NCBI GenBank assembly: GCA_023445705.1 | Contig: JAEXKM010000035.1 | Span: forward strand, 1-5,569 | Length of the DNA: 5,569 nt | Reading direction: 5' to 3' | From: Pseudomonadota bacterium | Lineage (GTDB): Bacteria > Pseudomonadota > Alphaproteobacteria > Caulobacterales > Caulobacteraceae | Shown: positions 1 to 5,569 of the stretch, one piece after another | Position numbering within the stretch: the stretch's first letter is position 1 | How the letters are laid out: each line of letters opens with the position of its first letter | Position numbers and translations under genes: made by a program | The notes under the pieces: model-generated | What the model was told of the DNA's origin: nothing | The model's input: only the letters and a program-made list of their open reading frames with translations | Database searches by the model: none

Positions 1-982
1 CGGCCATTTCGGCGGTGAAGTTCTGGATGGTCGCGCCGATGTAGCCGCGGGTCACCTTGCCGCCGGCCATCAGTTGCTTGGTGATCGTGTCGGCCAGATC
101 CGCGGGGATTGCGAAGCCGATGCCGACGGAACCACCCGACGGTGAGAAGATCGCCGTGTTCACGCCGATGACCCGGCCATAGACGTCGAAGGTCGGACCG
201 CCGGAGTTGCCCCGGTTGATCGGCGCATCGATCTGAATGAAGTCGACGAAGGTTTCGCCGATGTCGCGACCATAGGCCGAAATAATGCCGGCCGTGGCGG
301 TGCCGCCAAGGCCGAACGGGTTACCCACCGTGATGACCCAATCGCCGACGCGCGGCTTGGCGGCGTTCTCGAAATTCACATAGGGGAAGCCCGAGCCCTC
401 GACCTTCAGCACGGCGAGGTCGGTGCCCTCGTCGCGGCCGACGATGGTGGCGTTCAGTTCGCGCTCGTCCTTGAGCACGACCTTGATCTCCTTGGCGTTC
501 TCGACGACGTGGTTGTTCGTGACGATGTAGCCGTTCGCGGAGATGAAGAAGCCGGAGCCCGAGGACTGCTGGCTGGGAAGGCGCGGGTTGCGGCCTTGGC
601 CACCTTGCCCGCCCTGCCCGCCTTGGCCGCCGCCCTGGCCTTCGTCATCGTCGCCGCCGCCAGGCGCCTGGCCCCGCGGCACGATGTCGAAGGGGAAATT
701 CTCGAAGCCAGGGACGCGGCGAAGCGCCGAGGCGTCCACTTCCGAGGTGACGTTGATCGACACGACGGCGGGCGAGACCTTCTCGAAGATGTCGGCGAAC
801 GAAAGCGGCGCACCAGGCGGCGGCGCGAAAATGGGAGCCGTGGAGGTGCGCATCAGCAGGCCGCGGTCCACGGTCGAGTCGGCGCGAGGCTGATCGGACA
901 AGTTTGCGCCGGCCAGGGCGGCGGTGGCGACACCCACGCCAGCGAGAGCGCCGAGGAGGTAACCGGTCTTCTTCGAGGTCAT
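1..982 (-). CDS. degP: DegP/HtrA-family periplasmic serine protease (Do family), C-terminus outside window
   Basis: Periplasmic protease/chaperone that degrades misfolded envelope proteins. I translated 327 codons from the ATG at 982-980; the reading frame stays open to the left edge, so the 3' part is missing. A basic N-terminus (MTSKK) precedes a hydrophobic stretch at about residues 8-26 with possible signal peptidase sites after Ala24 or Ala26. The trypsin-like domain has the complete triad: His158 in TNNHVV, Asp188 in GTDLAVL and Ser260 in GNSGGP. The sequence stops around GYIGATIQNF (about 313-322), where the first PDZ domain should begin; family members usually carry two. The loop before the catalytic His carries an unusual acidic plus Gly/Gln-repeat segment (about 108-130). 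The start is well fixed, because an in-frame TGA lies three codons upstream. The family call is firm; degP rather than a paralogue such as degQ is inferred partly from its position next to the ccm genes. Confidence 0.95.
   Translation of the reverse strand, partial: MTSKKTGYLLGALAGVGVATAALAGANLSDQPRADSTVDRGLLMRTSTAPIFAPPPGAPLSFADIFEKVSPAVVSINVTSEVDASALRRVPGFENFPFDIVPRGQAPGGGDDDEGQGGGQGGQGGQGGQGRNPRLPSQQSSGSGFFISANGYIVTNNHVVENAKEIKVVLKDERELNATIVGRDEGTDLAVLKVEGSGFPYVNFENAAKPRVGDWVITVGNPFGLGGTATAGIISAYGRDIGETFVDFIQIDAPINRGNSGGPTFDVYGRVIGVNTAIFSPSGGSVGIGFAIPADLADTITKQLMAGGKVTRGYIGATIQNFTAEMA
593..661 (-). repeat. In-frame Gly-Gly-Gln repeat with acidic lead in the DegP protease loop
   Basis: This encodes DegP residues 108-130: three Gly, an Asp-Asp-Asp-Glu run, then a tract that settles into about four GGQ units. 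Individual units use differing synonymous codons (CAA and CAG; GGC, GGG and GGT), so it is an imperfect short tandem repeat at the DNA level. It lies between the N-terminal strand region and the SGSGFFI start of the catalytic core, where HtrA proteins have a variable, often disordered loop (the LA loop in E. coli DegP). Confidence 0.8.
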
Positions 983-1141
983 ATGCCTTCAATTTCCCTG
1001 TGGGAGGCGGGACTCAACACCATGGTCCCCTACCCGACAACCTAGGTTCGATGCCCGAGAGCGCAACGTCTCTCAAGTTACGTTTAGGTCACGCTCGGTG
1101 CTTCATAGCGTTCATTGTTTGGCGCAATCTTGTCACGGCGC
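983..1141 (-). promoter_or_regulatory. ccmH-degP intergenic region, candidate degP promoter
   Basis: This 159-base spacer follows the close-packed ccm genes and is the obvious place for a degP promoter. Two weak candidates are visible on the minus strand. One is TTGCGCC (1127-1121), 11 bases, then GCTATGAA (1109-1102), resembling the Caulobacter housekeeping pattern TTGACGS-N10-14-GCTANAWC mainly in its -10 part. The other is CTTGAG (1077-1072), 15 bases, then GGGCAT (1056-1051), a poor match to a heat-shock sigma-32 site. The spacer also holds a perfect 10-base palindrome (1039-1048), a GAGAG/CTCTC inverted repeat with an 8-base loop (1057-1074) and one GANTC site (1011-1015), which CcrM would methylate in many alphaproteobacteria. 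No hairpin with a T-run terminator is seen after ccmH, so read-through into degP is possible. That a promoter is present is inferred. Confidence 0.35.
986..990 (-). promoter_or_regulatory. Ribosome binding site of degP
   Basis: GAAGG on the minus strand, only three bases (CAT) before the ATG, which is closer than usual. A second purine run, AGGGA, ends about 12 bases before the start. With the in-frame TGA just upstream, this supports the ATG at 982 as the start. Confidence 0.5.
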
Positions 1142-1579
1142 TCAATCGCGCGACAGCCGGTTCAGTCGTTCGATCTCTTCGGGGGACAGATCCTGATCCT
1201 CGGACCGGTTGCGGAAGTTGCGCATGAGGAGGATGAGTCCTGCAAGCACGACCAGGACCGGGGCGCCCCAAAGGGCCGCATTGCCCCAGGAAAAGGCGGG
1301 CTTGAGCAGAACGAATTCGCCATAGCGGTCGGTGAGATGCCTGCGCACTTCGTCGTCCGACTTTCCGGCCTTCACCTCCTCGCGCACCAGGCGGCGCAGG
1401 TCGGCGGCCAGTTCGGCGTTCGAGTCGTCGATCGACTCGTTCTGGCAGACCAGGCAGCGGACTTCGCGGAAGAGCTCGCGCGCCCGCGCTTCCTGCGCCG
1501 GGTCGGGCAGGCGCTCGGCCGGGTCGGACGCCGCGGCGATGCAGAGGATCGCCGCCATCGCGGCCAGGAGCCGCTTCAC
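1142..1579 (-). CDS. ccmH: Cytochrome c maturation protein CcmH (CycL), apocytochrome thiol reductase
   Basis: Membrane-anchored periplasmic thiol-disulfide protein that acts on the CXXCH cysteines of apocytochrome c before heme ligation, with CcmI and CcmF. The 145-residue product has a signal sequence (about 1-17, ending in Ala-Ala-Ala before SDP). The family motif VRCLVCQNESI follows, with redox cysteines Cys42 and Cys45, then a helical segment with a conserved-looking DRYGEFVL (84-91). A transmembrane helix spans about 101-119, before a charged cytoplasmic tail. It is the short form: E. coli CcmH fuses this domain to a CcmI-like TPR domain, whereas here CcmI is a separate gene. Translation starts at GTG (1579-1577), which overlaps the ccmF TGA by four bases and sits seven bases after a strong GGAGG. 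It is the last gene of the ccm run; degP follows after 159 bases. Confidence 0.96.
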   Translation of the reverse strand: MKRLLAAMAAILCIAAASDPAERLPDPAQEARARELFREVRCLVCQNESIDDSNAELAADLRRLVREEVKAGKSDDEVRRHLTDRYGEFVLLKPAFSWGNAALWGAPVLVVLAGLILLMRNFRNRSEDQDLSPEEIERLNRLSRD

Positions 1580-3552
1580 GCTGTCGCCTCCACCAGGCGG
1601 CGGCCGGCAGCCAGACGCAGGCGCCGGTCGCTGAGCGAGATCAGCCCGCCAATGGCCATGATCGCCGGCCCCAGGAAGATCAGCAGCGCCCAGGGGTTCC
1701 AGTATGCGCGGACCAGCCAGACCGGCTGGCCGCCAGCATCACGGCGTTCGCCCAGCACGACGTAGAGGTGATCCAGGCCCCGGGTGCAGATAGCGACCTC
1801 AGAGGTCGTCTGGCCGCCGGTGGGATAGAAGCGGCGCTCGGGCGTCGGCGCGCAGATCTGCTTCTCGCCCTTGAAGGCCCGCAGCAGGCCGCGCTCGGCC
1901 TCGTAGTTCGGCCCGTCGACCGCGCGGATGTCGTCGAGTACGAGGCTGTACTCGCCCAGGGCCAGACGACCGCCGACCGGCAGGGTTTCGGCGGCCTCGA
2001 TCTTCCAGCCCGTCTCGAAGCAGGCCCCGAGCACGAAGACACCGAGGCCGAGATGGGCCAGGGTCATGCCCCAGGCGCCGCGCGGAAGGCCCACGAACCG
2101 CCGCCAGCTCTCGGCGGCCGAGACGCGGAACATCCGGGTCCGCTCACCGAGCTCGACCAAGGCGCCGAGAACCAGCCAGGCGCCCATGGCGACGCCTGCC
2201 GCCGAGAACGCCTTGCGCGGGCTGATCAGCGCGAACGCCGCAAGGCCGCAGGCGAGCGCGATCAGGGCCGCGACCCACAGGCGCTGCATGACTCCCTGCA
2301 GATCGCCCCGCTTCCAGGCCAGCAGCGGGCCTGCGGGAAGGATCAGCGCGAGCGCCGCCATCAACGGCGTGAAGGTCAGGTTGAAGAATGGCGGCCCTAC
2401 GGAGATCGCCTCGCCGGTCGCCGCTTCCCGCATCAGCGGATAGAGGGTGCCCAGCAGCACGGTCGCCGTGGCTGCGGCCAGCAGGATGTTGTTCAGCACC
2501 AGCGCGCTCTCGCGGCTGATCGGCGCGAAGACGCCGCCGCGGCCGAGTGTCGGCGCCCGCCAGGCGAAGAGCGCGAAGCCCGCGCCCGCCGTGACGCCCA
2601 GGATGATGAGCAGCAGAACGCCCCGGGTCGGATCGACCGCGAAGGCGTGGACGGAGGTCAGCACGCCAGACCTGACCAGGAAGGCGCCCAACATCGAGAA
2701 GGAGAAGGACGCCAGCGCCAGGAAGACGGTCCAGCCGGTCAGCGCGCCCCGCTTTTCGGTGACGATGGCCGAGTGCAGGAGCGCGGCCGAAATCAGCCAC
2801 GGCATGAAGCTGGCGTTCTCGACCGGGTCCCAGAACCACCAGCCACCCCAGCCGAGCTCGTAATAGGCCCAGAAGGAGCCGAGGGCGATGCCCACGGTCA
2901 GCGCGCTCCAGGCCGCCAGCGTCCAGGGACGAACCCAGCGCGCCCAGGCGGCGTCGACGCGCCCCTCGATCAGGGCGGCGACGGCGAAGGAGAACACCAC
3001 CGACATGCCGACATAGCCGAGATAGAGCGCCGGCGGGTGGAAGGCGAGGGCCGGGTCCTGCAGCAACGGGTTGAGCGAACGCCCTTCCACCGGCGCCTGC
3101 GGCAGGCGCACGAACGGATTGGAGGCGAATACGGTGTAGGCGAGGAAGACCACGCCCAGCAGCCCCTGGACCGCGATGGTCAGGCTCTTCAGGCCTGCCG
3201 GCAGGTCCCGGCCGAAGGCGGCCACCGCAGCCCCGCAGCCGGTCAGCGCGAGGCACCAAAGCAGCATCGAGCCTTCGTGGCTGCCCCAGGTTCCGGCGAT
3301 CTTGTAGAGCAGCGGCTTGGCGGTATGGGAGTTCGCCGCGACGTTGGCGACGGAGAAATCCGAAACCACGAAGGCGTACATCAATGCGGCGAACGCGGTC
3401 GCCAGCGACACGAAGGCCGCGATCGCCGCGCCCTGCCCCGCCCCGGCCAGGACCGAAGAGCGACGGATCCGGCCGGCGGCCGACAAAATCGCCTGGGCCA
3501 GCGAAAGCGCCAGGGCGAACGCCAGGGCGAAGGCTCCGATCTCAACGATCAT
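1576..3552 (-). CDS. ccmF: Cytochrome c heme lyase subunit CcmF (CycK)
   Basis: Large inner-membrane protein of System I that takes heme from holo-CcmE and, with CcmH and CcmI, attaches it to apocytochrome c. At 658 residues it has normal family length. The tryptophan-rich heme-handling (WWD) motif WGGWWFWDPVENASF lies at 235-249. Candidate heme-ligand histidines match the family pattern: His172 in FHPP, His260 in LLHS, His302 in SVHAF and His500 in LAHLG. Hydrophobic helices fill most of the chain; a soluble, probably periplasmic stretch lies at about 512-612, followed by a last helix near 620-640. I chose the ATG at 3552-3550, which gives the typical start MIVEIGAFALAFALAL and overlaps the ccmE TGA as ATGA. 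The in-frame ATG at 3606 would add 18 arginine-rich residues that overlap ccmE and do not look like a CcmF N-terminus. No Shine-Dalgarno is visible, so translational coupling to ccmE is likely. Confidence 0.97.
   Translation of the reverse strand: MIVEIGAFALAFALALSLAQAILSAAGRIRRSSVLAGAGQGAAIAAFVSLATAFAALMYAFVVSDFSVANVAANSHTAKPLLYKIAGTWGSHEGSMLLWCLALTGCGAAVAAFGRDLPAGLKSLTIAVQGLLGVVFLAYTVFASNPFVRLPQAPVEGRSLNPLLQDPALAFHPPALYLGYVGMSVVFSFAVAALIEGRVDAAWARWVRPWTLAAWSALTVGIALGSFWAYYELGWGGWWFWDPVENASFMPWLISAALLHSAIVTEKRGALTGWTVFLALASFSFSMLGAFLVRSGVLTSVHAFAVDPTRGVLLLIILGVTAGAGFALFAWRAPTLGRGGVFAPISRESALVLNNILLAAATATVLLGTLYPLMREAATGEAISVGPPFFNLTFTPLMAALALILPAGPLLAWKRGDLQGVMQRLWVAALIALACGLAAFALISPRKAFSAAGVAMGAWLVLGALVELGERTRMFRVSAAESWRRFVGLPRGAWGMTLAHLGLGVFVLGACFETGWKIEAAETLPVGGRLALGEYSLVLDDIRAVDGPNYEAERGLLRAFKGEKQICAPTPERRFYPTGGQTTSEVAICTRGLDHLYVVLGERRDAGGQPVWLVRAYWNPWALLIFLGPAIMAIGGLISLSDRRLRLAAGRRLVEATA
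1587..1591 (-). promoter_or_regulatory. Ribosome binding site of ccmH, inside the end of ccmF
   Basis: GGAGG on the minus strand, seven bases before the GTG start of ccmH and within the last codons of ccmF. It is the best Shine-Dalgarno match in the ccm run and decides the GTG start. No comparable match precedes ccmE or ccmF. Confidence 0.75.
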
Positions 3553-4046
3553 GGCTGGGTCGCGCCGGTTTGGTAGCTGGGCGGCGGCGCACCTTCGCCG
3601 CGCCACTCACCCTGTTCCTTCAAGGCCTTGGAGACCTCACGAGGCATGTAGCGTTCGTCGTGCTTGGCCAGCACCTGGCGGGCCTCGAACTCGCCGTCGT
3701 CGCGGAAGGAGCCGGTCGCGACGATGCCCTGGCCCTCGCGGAACAGGTCGGGCAGGTCGCCGGCGAAATGCACCTTGGCGGTCGCCTGCTGGTCGGCGAC
3801 GACGAACTCCACCCGGCCGTCGGCGTGCTTGACCACGCTGCCCGGCTGCACGAGGCCGCCGAGTTGCACCGAGCGCCCCACCGGCGGCTTGGCCGCAGCG
3901 GCCTGGGCTGGCGTGTAGAAGAACGAAATGGAGTCGGAGAGGCCCCACAGCGTCAGCCCGGCCGCCAGCGCCAGGACCGGCGCGATCGCCCCGATCAGGT
4001 AAAGCCTGCGCCGCGCCTTGCGGGACTTGGGAAGCCAACCACTCAT
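3549..4046 (-). CDS. ccmE: Periplasmic heme chaperone CcmE (CycJ)
   Basis: Receives heme from the CcmABCD complex by a covalent bond to a histidine and passes it to CcmF. The 165-residue protein has a basic N-terminus rich in Lys/Arg (8-14), a single signal-anchor helix at about 15-37, and a beta-rich OB-fold domain containing GGLVQPGSV (63-71) and VVADQQATAKVHFAGDLPDLF (82-102). The heme-binding motif KHDERYMP has His129 as the covalent attachment site and Tyr133 as the partner ligand, as in E. coli CcmE (His130/Tyr134). The proline-rich C-terminal tail (about 152-165) is probably flexible. The ATG at 4046-4044 overlaps the ccmI TGA as ATGA. The frame stays open far upstream inside ccmI, but those residues are arginine-rich out-of-frame translation of ccmI and lack any CcmE likeness. 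Only a weak GGA lies ahead of the start, so coupling to ccmI is expected. Confidence 0.97.
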   Translation of the reverse strand: MSGWLPKSRKARRRLYLIGAIAPVLALAAGLTLWGLSDSISFFYTPAQAAAAKPPVGRSVQLGGLVQPGSVVKHADGRVEFVVADQQATAKVHFAGDLPDLFREGQGIVATGSFRDDGEFEARQVLAKHDERYMPREVSKALKEQGEWRGEGAPPPSYQTGATQP

Positions 4047-5119
4047 CGCATGGGTTCCGTACGGGCTGCGGCGTCGAGCGCCTGCAGCAACTCCGGTTCG
4101 CCGGCATAGCGCGCGCGGGCGGCCGCCAGGGCCTCGTCCCGCTTGGCTGTATCGCCGAGAACCGCATAGGAGCGCACGAGCCTGACCCATCCCTCGGGAT
4201 CGTTGGGCTCGGCGGCGAGCCGGGCGGCGAGGCTGGCGACCATGCCCTGGACCGCGGCCTGCTGCTGATTGTCGAACTTCGGCGCCGGCGCGCCTTCGGC
4301 GGTCGCGATCGCCTGGCGAACGGCCGCCCTGCGCACGTCGGTCGGCGGAAGCTCCTCGGCCAGGGCGCGCCAGGCGGCCAGCCCTTCCTCGCGCGCGCCG
4401 GCGTCGATCTGGGCGCGGGCCAGGTGGAACCTGGCGTTGACGGTTTTGGGGTCGCGCTTGAGCGCCTCTTCGAAGGCGCGCTTGGCCTGGGGCGTCACCT
4501 CGCCCTGGGCCTCGACGACGAAGACCTCGCCCAGTCCTTCCCACAGGTCGGCGCGGTCAGGCGCCAGTTCGACGGCGTGGCGCATGGCCCGCAAGGCGCC
4601 CGAAGTGTCGCCGGACGCCATGTTCGCTTGGGCGAGATAGGTATAGGCCTCGGGATCGCCGCCCCGTTCGTCGATCAGCGATTGCAGGACGACCGCCATC
4701 TGCGGCGGCGTCAGGCTGGCCGGATCGGCCGCTCGCCACTGGGCGACCCGAGCCTTGAAGGGATGGTCCGGAAAGGCCGGAGACCCGACGGCGAAATAGA
4801 CGCCCAGCGCCAGGACAGGCGTCAGCGCGGCGATCACCAGGACCGGCTTGCGCAGCGCAAAGTCCGCGCTCCACGTCCCGGCCTCACGGTCGGCGGCGCC
4901 GAGCAATCGGCGCGCCGCCTCCGCATGGGTCACCGCCCGCTCGGCCTCGGGAATTAGGCCCCGTTCGGCGAGGTCGTCGATTTCGCGCAATTGTCGGCGA
5001 TAGAGCGCAGTCGTGGGATCGCTTGCGACCGCGGCCCTGGCCGCGCGCGCCGAACTCCACAAGATAAGGCCGGCGCCGAGTGCAGAGAGCACGCCCGCGA
5101 CCACCCAAAACGCGATCAT
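4043..5119 (-). CDS. ccmI: Cytochrome c maturation protein CcmI (CycH), TPR apocytochrome chaperone
   Basis: Membrane-anchored chaperone that binds the C-terminal part of apocytochrome c and delivers it to the CcmF/CcmH ligation complex. The 358-residue product has a first transmembrane helix at about 2-22. A cytoplasmic loop follows, with the family-typical LYRRQLREIDDLAERGLI (39-56), which may form a leucine-zipper-like helix. A second transmembrane helix lies at about 91-112, then a periplasmic domain. This shows tetratricopeptide-like repeats at about 155-188, 189-223 and 226-258, and after a linker with a QQQ run (285-287) a further repeat-like unit at about 306-340. Length and layout fit stand-alone alphaproteobacterial CcmI. 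The ATG at 5119-5117 is the only sensible start because an in-frame TAA lies four codons upstream (5131-5129). No good Shine-Dalgarno precedes it. It heads the overlapping ccm run. Confidence 0.94.
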   Translation of the reverse strand: MIAFWVVAGVLSALGAGLILWSSARAARAAVASDPTTALYRRQLREIDDLAERGLIPEAERAVTHAEAARRLLGAADREAGTWSADFALRKPVLVIAALTPVLALGVYFAVGSPAFPDHPFKARVAQWRAADPASLTPPQMAVVLQSLIDERGGDPEAYTYLAQANMASGDTSGALRAMRHAVELAPDRADLWEGLGEVFVVEAQGEVTPQAKRAFEEALKRDPKTVNARFHLARAQIDAGAREEGLAAWRALAEELPPTDVRRAAVRQAIATAEGAPAPKFDNQQQAAVQGMVASLAARLAAEPNDPEGWVRLVRSYAVLGDTAKRDEALAAARARYAGEPELLQALDAAARTEPMR

Positions 5120-5185
5120 GGCGGGGCTTTATCCGAAAGAGCGCGCCAGTTCTACAGGCCGATCCGCGCAGACGCAGGCAAGCCG
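5120..5185 (-). promoter_or_regulatory. Gap upstream of ccmI, weak promoter-like element
   Basis: This 66-base gap separates the unknown upstream gene from ccmI. On the minus strand TGTAGAAC (5156-5149) matches the last part of the Caulobacter -10 pattern GCTANAWC. The nearest -35-like TTGCCT (5181-5176) is 19 bases away, which is too far for that pattern. No terminator hairpin is seen. The ccm genes may start here or be read from further upstream; the sequence does not settle it. Confidence 0.2.
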
Positions 5186-5569
5186 CTACCCAGCCTCGAA
5201 GCCGCCATGACGGGCGGCCGACACCACTGCGAAGGCGGCCGCGGTCCGGCGCCTTACAATTTCCCCCGCCCGTGGCTCGCGAACGGCGGCCATGAACTCC
5301 GCCGCAGCCTCGAGCAGGCGCTCGGCCACATCCTGGTCGGGCGCGGCGTGATCGCGGATCGCAGCCAGCACGTCCTCCACGTATTGATCCAGGATCTCCC
5401 CCGCCTTTTCGATGATCTGGGCGCGGGTGGAAGCGAAACCGCCATAGTTCGCGCTGGCTCGGACCCCTTCGATGAACGCCAGCAGGCTGCGGCAGCGCTC
5501 GACGTGCTGGGGGTCGGGCGGAAGGTCCAGGCGCGGTTCGGAAACGACCGCACGGGCCAGACGCACCTT
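5186..5569 (-). CDS. Hypothetical protein, C-terminal part, start outside window or at the edge
   Basis: I do not recognise this protein. An open frame runs from the right edge to TAG at 5188-5186, giving 127 residues. A GTG at 5566-5564 could be a start, but the frame is still open at the edge and no ribosome site can be judged, so the gene probably begins further right. The visible chain has no signal peptide, no membrane helix and no cysteine pair. After a proline-rich stretch (LDLPPDPQH, about 14-22) it looks largely helical and acidic (GEILDQYVEDVLAAIRDH, about 57-74, then AERLLEAAAEFMAAV), with a basic end (EIVRRRTAAAF). Base composition and codon choice match the neighbours, and no longer competing frame is seen on either strand, so it is likely a real gene. 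Its same-strand position 66 bases before ccmI allows co-transcription but does not imply a role in cytochrome maturation. Confidence 0.65.
   Translation of the reverse strand, partial: KVRLARAVVSEPRLDLPPDPQHVERCRSLLAFIEGVRASANYGGFASTRAQIIEKAGEILDQYVEDVLAAIRDHAAPDQDVAERLLEAAAEFMAAVREPRAGEIVRRRTAAAFAVVSAARHGGFEAG

Noticed and set aside
509..1045. A 178-residue open frame on the plus strand over the start of degP and its upstream region
   Set aside because: It is antisense to the protease domain carrying the catalytic His, and its translation has no recognisable features.
1057..1074. GAGAG/CTCTC inverted repeat as a possible terminator after ccmH
   Set aside because: The stem is only five bases with an eight-base loop and no following T run, so it does not meet the pattern of an intrinsic terminator.
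2144..3259. A 371-residue open frame on the minus strand inside ccmF
   Set aside because: It overlaps ccmF in another frame on the same strand, and its composition is low-complexity Arg/Gly/Ala. This is a shadow of the real gene.
1768..3576. A 602-residue open frame on the plus strand, opposite ccmF
   Set aside because: It lies almost wholly antisense to ccmF, whose motifs are unmistakable. Its translation is rich in Arg, Gln, Gly and Glu with no domain-like pattern, as expected when a high-GC gene is read backwards and stop codons are rare.
3553..3606. An upstream ATG that would lengthen CcmF by 18 residues
   Set aside because: The added residues are arginine-rich, overlap the end of ccmE, and precede the typical CcmF hydrophobic N-terminus that begins at the ATG overlapping the ccmE stop.
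4047..4544. The open frame extending ccmE upstream to 331 residues
   Set aside because: The extension is ccmI read in a different frame, rich in Arg and Gly. The CcmE signal-anchor begins at the ATG at 4046.
1142..5119. The ccm gene run as a possible novel system
   Set aside because: All four products match known System I cytochrome c maturation proteins with intact key residues, and the gene order is established in alphaproteobacteria.

Overview
The window looks like ordinary chromosomal DNA from a GC-rich alphaproteobacterium. The strong G/C preference at third codon positions, and a cytochrome c maturation cluster in the order ccmI-ccmE-ccmF-ccmH followed by a degP/htrA-type protease gene, fit that class (the cycHJKL-degP arrangement known from rhizobia and relatives). 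A Caulobacterales source is my best guess. It rests on the general look of the proteins and on promoter-like elements, not on a database match.

Every gene lies on the minus strand, so transcription runs from the right edge to the left. From right to left: (1) the C-terminal end of an unrecognised helical protein (5186-5569, beginning outside the window); (2) a 66-base gap; (3) ccmI (4043-5119), ccmE (3549-4046), ccmF (1576-3552) and ccmH (1142-1579), each overlapping the next by four bases (ATGA, ATGA, GTGA); (4) a 159-base spacer with promoter-like elements; (5) the first 327 codons of a DegP/HtrA serine protease (1-982), whose C-terminal part lies beyond the left edge.

The four Ccm proteins form the late half of System I cytochrome c biogenesis. 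CcmE carries heme in the periplasm, CcmH with CcmI presents reduced apocytochrome, and CcmF is the membrane heme-handling core where heme is attached to the CXXCH motif. The early half (CcmABCD) and the thioredoxin-like CcmG are not in this window and are presumably elsewhere in the genome. DegP next door would degrade or refold misfolded periplasmic proteins. The key catalytic or ligand residues of CcmE, CcmF, CcmH and DegP are all present, so nothing looks broken.

I found no tRNA, rRNA, CRISPR array, insertion sequence or clear intrinsic terminator, and no evidence of an undescribed system. The points most worth a second look are the Gly/Gln repeat in the DegP loop, the degP upstream region and the unidentified protein at the right edge.
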